Source: Mesorhizobium sp. M3A.F.Ca.ET.080.04.2.1
Lineage (GTDB): Bacteria; Pseudomonadota; Alphaproteobacteria; Rhizobiales; Rhizobiaceae
DNA length: 64,000 nt
Direction of reading: 5' to 3'
NCBI RefSeq assembly: GCF_003952525.1
Contig: NZ_CP034451.1
Location: 2,356,001-2,420,000 of the forward strand
The notes below the pieces were generated by a model. The model saw only the letters and a program-made list of their open reading frames with translations, made no database searches and had not been told where the DNA came from. The position numbers were made by a program, and so were the translations under genes. Positions 57,947-64,000 of this stretch are shown piece by piece (the stretch's first letter is position 1; each line of letters starts with the position of its first letter).

Positions 57947-58574
57947 CGCCGCCCGCCCCGACACCCAGCGCGAACGGCTGCTGCCGTCGCTCGCGGCGGA
58001 GGATTTCGGTCCGGAGTTCCGCGTCGTGGCCCGCGGCGGCGTGCGCCGAGGCATTCGGCTCGAGCGCGCTTTCTGGGTATCGCTGAAGCAGATGGCCGAA
58101 AGCCGCAAATGCACGATCGGCATGCTGGTCGAGGAGATCGCCGAAAATCATCCCGAGGGCAATCTCACCTCGGCGATCCGGGTCGCATGCATGCGGGGCC
58201 TCATCGAGGAGAGCATGGAGCTGCGCAAGCTCGCCTCGATCCGGACCATCAACGCGATCCTCGTCGCGTGCCCCTCGCCCGCCTTCGCGCTGTCGTCGTC
58301 GAAGAAGATCCTGGCCTTCAACACGCCGTTCCAGCAATTGGTGAAGCGGCAATTGCCGAGCGCACCCGGCGAGGACGGACGCCAGGACCTGAAACTGGCA
58401 CTGGACCTCAACGTCACCGACATATTTACCCGGCTCGACGCCAACGGCGAGACACCGGTCACCACCGGCTTCGTCATCGGCGCCGGCGAGCGCCGCTATC
58501 GGGGTCAGCTCAGCGCCGTGCGCGCGCCGGTGGCCGAACCGGAACTGCTGATGGCGTTCGTCTTCAACGGCTAG
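57936..58574 (+). CDS. RHH_4 DNA-binding domain fused to a PAS-like domain
   Basis: 212 residues from GTG 57936, with AGGAGG seven bases upstream. Residues about 28-95 match RHH_4 (GVRRGIRLERAFWVSLKQMA; MLVEEIAE; GNLTSAIRVACMRGLIEE). Residues about 106-212 look PAS-like: INAILVACPSPAFALSSSKK, ILAFNTPFQQLV, a helical insert, then ERRYRGQLSAVRAP and ELLMAFVFNG as closing strands. It is the last gene of the secretion operon, overlaps the adaptor gene by 11 bp and overlaps the convergent lapG stop by 11 bp. It is a likely one-component sensor-regulator of adhesin export; the PAS call is by eye. Confidence 0.75.
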   Translation: MSDSAARPDTQRERLLPSLAAEDFGPEFRVVARGGVRRGIRLERAFWVSLKQMAESRKCTIGMLVEEIAENHPEGNLTSAIRVACMRGLIEESMELRKLASIRTINAILVACPSPAFALSSSKKILAFNTPFQQLVKRQLPSAPGEDGRQDLKLALDLNVTDIFTRLDANGETPVTTGFVIGAGERRYRGQLSAVRAPVAEPELLMAFVFNG

Positions 58575-59529
58575 CGGTATTCGCCCTGGTCAGCGTCATG
58601 TCAGGCGAGGAGCCCTCGCCGGGAGCGACAGTCGAGAAGCCGCCGGCGATGTCGGCGATCTGCGCGCCGGACTTCGACCCGTGGATCCAGGCCCGATCGG
58701 TGCTGAAAGAATAGAGCGGGACGTAATCGGGAAGATCGCGGTCCATCGCCACAACATTACTGAGGCTGTCCAGGATGAAGGCACCTTCGCCGGTGCTCAC
58801 GGACAGGACTGCGTGGAAAAATTTCCGCCGGCGGTCCTGCAGCACCACGAGCGACATGCTTTGCGGCGGGACGCCGGCCCGCAGCAGCGCCGTCATCTTC
58901 AATATGGCGAAATCCTCGCAGTCGCCTGCACGATGCTCAAGGATCTCCGACGGCTTGGCCCAATAGTCGAGCTTGCCGTAGACGACACTGTCCTTGCGGT
59001 AGGCGATCAGGCGGTTGATGCTGCTGTTGACGAAGGCAAGCTTGTCGCGGAAGCCCTTGCTGCCGGCGATGTCGACAATCTCGGTGAAGGCCGCGTTCTC
59101 GTGGTCGCAGGCGCTGCCGGACGAGCAATCGACGATCGCCTTGTAGACGGGCGACCAGCGCGCCGCCACAGGGAAGTTGTGCATCGAGAGCGCCACTGAG
59201 CCGAACACGCCCGGGATGATCGCCGCGGTCTGGATCGGATCGATCCCGGGAGCGGCCAGCACGCTCGAACCATCGACCGCTGCGCGGGTTTCAAGCGGGC
59301 CATAGGCGCTGGCGACAGCGATCATGCGATAGGCCGCGACGGGCCGCCAGGGCTGGAGTCTGGTCAGCGAGATGCCGCCGAGGATGGTCGGCGAAGCAAC
59401 GGTTTGCGGCACCGCATCACCGACCGACATCATACTGGCCGATGAGGGATTGGACTGGCCGGCGATACCGACTGCCAGCAGGAAAACCCTGATCCCCGAC
59501 AACCCCAAGGCAACTTTTTGTATTTTCAT
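58564..59529 (-). CDS. lapG: LapG-type periplasmic transglutaminase-like cysteine protease
   Basis: 321 residues. A signal-peptide-like start is VALGLSGIRVFLLAVGIAG. The bacterial transglutaminase-like Cys protease domain (about 115-285) contains the full triad: C204 in HRAGDCEDFAILK, H239 in KFFHAVL and D254 in FILDSLSN. LapG proteases cut the N-terminal retention module of giant type I adhesins, releasing them when c-di-GMP is low. The ATG at 59529 has AAAGGTGGGCGTC before it. It is convergent with the RHH-PAS gene and divergent from the adhesin gene, so its target is next door. Confidence 0.88.
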   Translation of the reverse strand: MKIQKVALGLSGIRVFLLAVGIAGQSNPSSASMMSVGDAVPQTVASPTILGGISLTRLQPWRPVAAYRMIAVASAYGPLETRAAVDGSSVLAAPGIDPIQTAAIIPGVFGSVALSMHNFPVAARWSPVYKAIVDCSSGSACDHENAAFTEIVDIAGSKGFRDKLAFVNSSINRLIAYRKDSVVYGKLDYWAKPSEILEHRAGDCEDFAILKMTALLRAGVPPQSMSLVVLQDRRRKFFHAVLSVSTGEGAFILDSLSNVVAMDRDLPDYVPLYSFSTDRAWIHGSKSGAQIADIAGGFSTVAPGEGSSPDMTLTRANTASR

Positions 59530-59853
59530 GACGCCCACCTTTGACTGTGGACGCTACCGATCTTGTCTCAAATTATCGGAAAGGAAGGTGGGTAACTTTC
59601 ATCGAATCACTCTATTCTGTTTTATATCAAATTTGATTCAAACTTATACTTCCACTTGCCGATACGGCGCCGGTCTCCCCGACACATGAAGCGTCGGTCG
59701 GGCACATGCATAATCAAATATATTGTCGCAATTTACCAAGCGCAAAAAATACGAATCTTCACATATTATCTTATATGCAAAGCGTTGAAGGTCAGTTGCA
59801 AAGCTCCGGCCTCGCATGTCTTTTGCCGAGAAATGCCGAAGGGGGCTTGACCT
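59530..59853. promoter_or_regulatory. AT-rich divergent promoter region between lapG and the adhesin gene
   Basis: About 324 bp, clearly more AT-rich than the rest of the window (for example TTTTATATCAAATTTGATTC near 59620 and ATATTATCTTATATGC near 59762). It contains short inverted repeats such as ATCAAATTTGAT. It must carry promoters for both genes. I see no gene in it; the short frames lack coding character. Confidence 0.6.
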
Positions 59854-62800
59854 ATGACGACCAGTATCGAATTCGACGCCGTTCCTAATTCCACGGACGA
59901 GCCATCGGCTGTTGGCGAGCATCCGATTTCAGCGGGTGTTCAAGTTGCTCAGGCCGCCACGGGCCAGGCAGCACAGCCAGCCGGTGAACCGGTGCCGGTC
60001 GATGTGGGCAGCGGCGCCGCGGCACAGGGTACGGCCAATGCGCCGGCGGCAAACGCGCCGGCAGCGAACACAGCGGCCTCCAACGTTACGCATGAATACC
60101 ACGCCGAGGCCGGCAATGTCGTGAAGCTCCCGGCCAACGTGTCGATCGACAACATTAAGGTCGATGGCCACAATCTGGTTCTGCAGCAGCCGGATGGATC
60201 CGAGATCGTCATCAAGGATGGCGCGCTGAACGTGCCGACCTTCATCATCGGCGATGTCGAGGTGCCACGCGTTGCGCTGATCGCCGCGCTCGAGGCAAGC
60301 CATGTCGATGTCGCCTTCGGCGCCGACGGCTCGATTTCGGCCGGCGGAAATGGCTCGCCGAACAGCGCCGGCGGAAATTTCCAGGTTCCTCCCGGCGGGA
60401 TCGGCGACGGCTTCGGCCTGACGTCACTCCTGCCGCCGACGGCGCTGCAGTTCGGCCAGCCGGATAACCGCGAATTGTTCCCAAGCCTCCTCAAACCGGA
60501 TTCGACGCCTTCGATCGGAACCATAGGGGGAGCAAGCGTCAACGAAGCCGGTCTGCCGGCGCGCAACGGTGAACCGGAAGGCTCGGACTCCGCCTCCAAT
60601 TCGGAGACCACGTCCGGCACGATCGGTTTCACTTCACCGGATGGCGTATCGGAAGTTACGCTCGGCGGCCATGTGCTGACCGGCGCCCCGCAGACCTTCA
60701 CCGACGCCACCGGCTCGCTGACGGCCAGCTACACTTACGACCCGGCAACCGGCACCGGCTCGATCAGCTATACCTACACGCTGCTCGACAACACCTCTGG
60801 CGACAACACGAGCGTGAGTTTCGCGGTTGGCGTAACCGATTCCGACGGCGATGCGACTCCTCCCGGATCGCTGGTCATCAACATCATCGACGACGCACCG
60901 ACCGCGGTCGCCGACACCGACGTCGTGCCGTCGGGTTCGCACGCCGCGATCGACGGCAATGTCATCACCGGCGCTGGCAGCGACGGCAATGCCGCCGGCG
61001 CCGATGTTAAGGGCGCCGACGATGTGACGGTCGTTGGGGTGGCGGCCGGCACCACGGCCGGCGGCGAAGACGCCAATGTCGGCACCGTCATCCAGGGCAC
61101 CTACGGCAAGCTGACGCTCAATGCCGACGGCTCCTACAGCTACACCCGCGACGCCGGCACCCCCGGCGGCCATGACGACGTCTTCACCTACACCATCAAG
61201 GACGGCGACGGCGACCTGTCGCACACCACGCTGACGATCTCGATCGGCGACTCCACCCCGACCATCGGCGGCCTGACGCCGCAGGCTCAGGGCGGCGACA
61301 CCACCGTCAACGAGAAGGGCCTGCCGGCCAGCTCCGGCTCGGAAGGCTCGGGCGAACTGGCGGCACCAGGCGCCGACGGCGATCCGTCCGAGCACAACAC
61401 CGGCACCTTCACCATCTCCTCGCCCGACGGCATCGCCAAGCTCACCATCAACGGCACCGACATCTCGGCGGCAGCGCTTGCCAACAGCGGCACCACGCAT
61501 GTCGACGTGACGACGCCCGACGGCAACACGCTGACCATCACCGGCTATGACGCCGGCACCGGCCAGGTCAGCTACACCTACACGCTCCTCGACAACGAGA
61601 CCCACTCCGGCGCCGGCACCGATTCCATCTTCGACAACATGACGGTGACGGTCACCGACACCGATGGCGATGCCTCCTCGGGAACGCTCTCGGTCCAGAT
61701 CGTCGACGACGTGCCGACCGCAAATCTCGACACCAACAGCATTGCGTCGGGCCAGTTCGGCCCGGTCAGCGGCAATGTGCTGGCCAACGACGTGATCGGC
61801 GCCGACGGCCCGGCCACGACCTCGCCGGCAGGCGGCATCGTCGGCGTCGTTGCCGGCACCACGGCAGGCGGCGAAGACGCCAATGTCGGCACCGTCATCC
61901 AGGGCACCTACGGCAAGCTGACGCTCAACGCCGACGGCTCCTACAGCTACACCCGCGACGCCGGCACCCCCGGCGGCCATGACGACGTCTTCACCTACAC
62001 CATCAAGGACGGCGACGGCGACCTGTCGCACACCACGCTGACGATCTCGATCGGCAACTCCACGCCGACCATCGGCGGCCTGACGCCGCAGGCTCAGGGC
62101 GGCGACACCACCGTCAACGAGAAGGGCCTGCCGGCCAGTTCCGGCTCGGAAGGCTCGGGCGAACTGGCGGCACCAGGCGCCGACGGCGATCCGTCCGAGC
62201 ACAACACGGGCACCTTCACCATCTCCTCGCCCGACGGCATCGCCAAGCTCACCATCAACGGCACCGACATCTCGGCGGCAGCGCTTGCCAACAGCGGCAC
62301 CACGCATGTCGACGTGACGACGCCCGACGGCAACACGCTGACCATCACCGGCTATGACGCCGGCACCGGCCAGGTCAGCTACACCTACACGCTCCTCGAC
62401 AACGAGACCCACTCCGGCGCCGGCATCGACTCCATCTTCGACAACATGACGGTGACGGTCACCGACACCGATGGCGATGCCTCCTCGGGAACGCTCTCGG
62501 TTCAGATCGTCGATGACGTGCCGACCGCAAATCTCGACACCAACAGCATTGCGTCGGGCCAGTTCGGCCCGGTCAGCGGCAATGTGCTGGCCAACGACGT
62601 GATCGGCGCCGACGGCCCGGCCACGACCTCGCCAGCAGGCGGCATCGTCGGCGTCGTTGCCGGCACTACGGCCGGCGGCGAAGACGCCAATGTCGGCACC
62701 GTCATCCAGGGCACCTACGGCAAGCTGACGCTCAATGCCGACGGCTCCTACAGCTACACCCGCGACGCCGGCACCCCCGGCGGCCATGACGACGTCTTCA

Positions 62801-64000
62801 CCTACACCATCAAGGACGGCGACGGCGACCTGTCGCACACCACGCTGACGATCTCGATCGGCAACTCCACGCCGACCATCGGCGGCCTGACGCCGCAGGC
62901 TCAGGGCGGCGACACCACCGTCAACGAGAAGGGCCTGCCGGCCAGCTCCGGCTCGGAAGGCTCGGGCGAACTGGCGGCACCAGGCGCCGACGGCGATCCG
63001 TCCGAGCACAACACCGGCACCTTCACCATTTCCTCGCCCGACGGCATCGCCAAGCTCACCATCAACGGCACCGACATCTCGGCGGCAGCGCTTGCCAACA
63101 GCGGCACCACGCATGTCGACGTGACGACGCCCGACGGCAACACGCTGACCATCACCGGCTATGACGCCGGCACCGGCCAGGTCAGCTACACCTACACGCT
63201 CCTCGACAACGAGACCCACTCCGGCGCCGGCATCGACTCCATCTTCGACAACATGACGGTGACGGTCACCGACACCGATGGCGATGCCTCCTCGGGAACG
63301 CTCTCGGTCCAGATCGTCGACGACGTGCCGACCGCAAATCTCGACACCAACAGCATTGCGTCGGGCCAGTTCGGCCCGGTCAGCGGCAATGTGCTGGCCA
63401 ACGACGTGATCGGCGCCGACGGCCCGGCCACGACCTCGCCGGCAGGCGGCATCTTCGGCGTCGTTGCCGGCACTACGGCCGGCGGCGAAGACGCCAATGT
63501 CGGCACCGTCATCCAGGGCACCTACGGCAAGCTGACGCTCAATGCCGACGGCTCCTACAGCTACACCCGCGACGCCGGCACCCCCGGCGGCCATGACGAC
63601 GTCTTCACCTACACCATCAAGGACGGCGACGGCGACCTGTCGCACACCACGCTGACGATCTCGATCGGCGACTCCACGCCGACCATCGGCGGCCTGACGC
63701 CGCAGGCTCAGGGCGGCGACACCACCGTCAACGAGAAGGGCCTGCCGGCCAGCTCCGGCTCGGAAGGCTCGGGCGAACTGGCGGCACCAGGCGCCGACGG
63801 CGATCCGTCCGAGCACAACACCGGCACCTTCACCATTTCCTCGCCCGACGGCATCGCCAAGCTCACCATCAACGGCACCGACATCTCGGCGGCAGCGCTT
63901 GCCAACAGCGGCACCACGCATGTCGACGTGACGACGCCCGACGGCAACACGCTGACCATCACCGGCTATGACGCCGGCACCGGCCAGGTCAGCTACACCT
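59854..64000 (+). CDS. Giant repetitive type I-secreted adhesin (LapA/BapA-like), 5' part
   Basis: The plus-strand frame opens at ATG 59854 (GAAGGGGGCTTGACC leader) and stays open to the window end, at least 1,382 codons with no cysteine that I can see. Residues 1-80 are an Ala/Pro-rich leader; about 82-155 is a conserved-looking beta domain (NVVKLPANVSIDNIKVDGHN; VPTFIIGDVEVPRVALIAAL), a candidate retention module. From about 225 on come VCBS/DUF5801-like repeats (GTYGKLTLNADGSYSYTRDA; DDVFTYTIKDGDGDL; MTVTVTDTDGDASSG), acidic and probably calcium-binding. Identical 269-residue units repeat from about residue 398. The C-terminal secretion signal lies outside. It is probably exported by the adjacent system and cut by LapG (inference). 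Confidence 0.9.
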   Translation, partial: MTTSIEFDAVPNSTDEPSAVGEHPISAGVQVAQAATGQAAQPAGEPVPVDVGSGAAAQGTANAPAANAPAANTAASNVTHEYHAEAGNVVKLPANVSIDNIKVDGHNLVLQQPDGSEIVIKDGALNVPTFIIGDVEVPRVALIAALEASHVDVAFGADGSISAGGNGSPNSAGGNFQVPPGGIGDGFGLTSLLPPTALQFGQPDNRELFPSLLKPDSTPSIGTIGGASVNEAGLPARNGEPEGSDSASNSETTSGTIGFTSPDGVSEVTLGGHVLTGAPQTFTDATGSLTASYTYDPATGTGSISYTYTLLDNTSGDNTSVSFAVGVTDSDGDATPPGSLVINIIDDAPTAVADTDVVPSGSHAAIDGNVITGAGSDGNAAGADVKGADDVTVVGVAAGTTAGGEDANVGTVIQGTYGKLTLNADGSYSYTRDAGTPGGHDDVFTYTIKDGDGDLSHTTLTISIGDSTPTIGGLTPQAQGGDTTVNEKGLPASSGSEGSGELAAPGADGDPSEHNTGTFTISSPDGIAKLTINGTDISAAALANSGTTHVDVTTPDGNTLTITGYDAGTGQVSYTYTLLDNETHSGAGTDSIFDNMTVTVTDTDGDASSGTLSVQIVDDVPTANLDTNSIASGQFGPVSGNVLANDVIGADGPATTSPAGGIVGVVAGTTAGGEDANVGTVIQGTYGKLTLNADGSYSYTRDAGTPGGHDDVFTYTIKDGDGDLSHTTLTISIGNSTPTIGGLTPQAQGGDTTVNEKGLPASSGSEGSGELAAPGADGDPSEHNTGTFTISSPDGIAKLTINGTDISAAALANSGTTHVDVTTPDGNTLTITGYDAGTGQVSYTYTLLDNETHSGAGIDSIFDNMTVTVTDTDGDASSGTLSVQIVDDVPTANLDTNSIASGQFGPVSGNVLANDVIGADGPATTSPAGGIVGVVAGTTAGGEDANVGTVIQGTYGKLTLNADGSYSYTRDAGTPGGHDDVFTYTIKDGDGDLSHTTLTISIGNSTPTIGGLTPQAQGGDTTVNEKGLPASSGSEGSGELAAPGADGDPSEHNTGTFTISSPDGIAKLTINGTDISAAALANSGTTHVDVTTPDGNTLTITGYDAGTGQVSYTYTLLDNETHSGAGIDSIFDNMTVTVTDTDGDASSGTLSVQIVDDVPTANLDTNSIASGQFGPVSGNVLANDVIGADGPATTSPAGGIFGVVAGTTAGGEDANVGTVIQGTYGKLTLNADGSYSYTRDAGTPGGHDDVFTYTIKDGDGDLSHTTLTISIGDSTPTIGGLTPQAQGGDTTVNEKGLPASSGSEGSGELAAPGADGDPSEHNTGTFTISSPDGIAKLTINGTDISAAALANSGTTHVDVTTPDGNTLTITGYDAGTGQVSYT
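61045..64000 (+). repeat. 807-bp tandem repeats inside the adhesin gene
   Basis: Matching points at 61261, 62068, 62875 and 63682 are exactly 807 bp apart (269 codons). Homology begins at about 61045, so about 3.7 copies are present and the array continues beyond the window. Copies differ by only a few bases, for example Thr to Ile near 61618/62425, Val to Phe near 63451, and Asp/Asn alternation before each unit start. Each unit joins one VCBS-like and one DUF5801-like domain. Confidence 0.95.

Noticed and set aside
60634..63921. A 1,095-codon open frame on the minus strand opposite the adhesin
   Set aside because: It is the antisense of the repeated adhesin sequence; it repeats with the same 807-bp period and is Arg/Gly/Val-rich without any recognisable domain. 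Repetition and GC bias keep it open.

Overview
The window looks like a chromosomal segment of a rhizobial alphaproteobacterium, most probably Mesorhizobium or a close relative. The reasons are high GC, dense coding on both strands, intergenic mini-repeats of the kind I associate with Mesorhizobium (4668-4770, 10376-10419, 17825-17867), a tRNA-His lacking G-1 and carrying A73 as in alphaproteobacteria, a full CtrA-type TTAA-N7-TTAA box at 6568-6582, and gene families typical of Rhizobiales (PdhS-like multi-PAS kinase, GumC-type chain-length protein, RHH_4 protein). The genus is inferred, not proven. No rRNA, intact insertion sequence, prophage or CRISPR array was seen.

Layout. 1-4663: a tetronate (threonate/erythronate) catabolic operon (MFS transporter, ltnD, otnI, otnK cut by the left edge), divergent from a LacI-type regulator with three identical 14-bp operators between them. 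4668-5910: mini-repeat, truncated sugar-binding-protein remnant, tRNA-His, and hairpin repeats. 5911-12654: phasin, PdhS-like sensor kinase, acetoacetyl-CoA synthetase (PHB metabolism and cell-cycle signalling). 12919-21853: AsmA-like protein, a PotFGHI polyamine importer, an EamA exporter, and a ScfR/RamB-type regulator divergent from isocitrate lyase (22102). 23446-31559: a small conserved-looking protein, a degenerate receiver, a HAD hydrolase, a PuuA/PuuB-like pair that fits the polyamine importer, an SH3 envelope protein, an unusual Mur ligase and an SDR. 31970-36024: zwf-pgl-edd, the upper Entner-Doudoroff pathway. 36086-39771: VWA protein, GlxA-type regulator, folD.

39898-49069 is a surface-polysaccharide block: GumC/Wzz-type chain-length protein, Wzx-like flippase, DUF6492-type protein, WecG/TagA, GT4-like and GT2 glycosyltransferases, and an O-antigen-ligase/Wzy-like polymerase. 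It is followed by proC, a frameshifted YefM/Phd antitoxin remnant, a SAF-domain oxidoreductase and an SDR.

53023-64000 is the most interesting part: a type I secretion operon (TolC, ABC exporter with a degenerate N-terminal C39-like domain, HlyD adaptor) whose last gene encodes an RHH_4 domain joined to a PAS-like domain. It converges on a LapG-type periplasmic cysteine protease, which in turn diverges from a giant adhesin that leaves the window after at least 1,382 codons. The adhesin contains near-identical 269-residue tandem repeats (807-bp period). Together these look like a protease-controlled surface adhesin system with its own possible one-component regulator; no LapD-type c-di-GMP receptor lies in the window.
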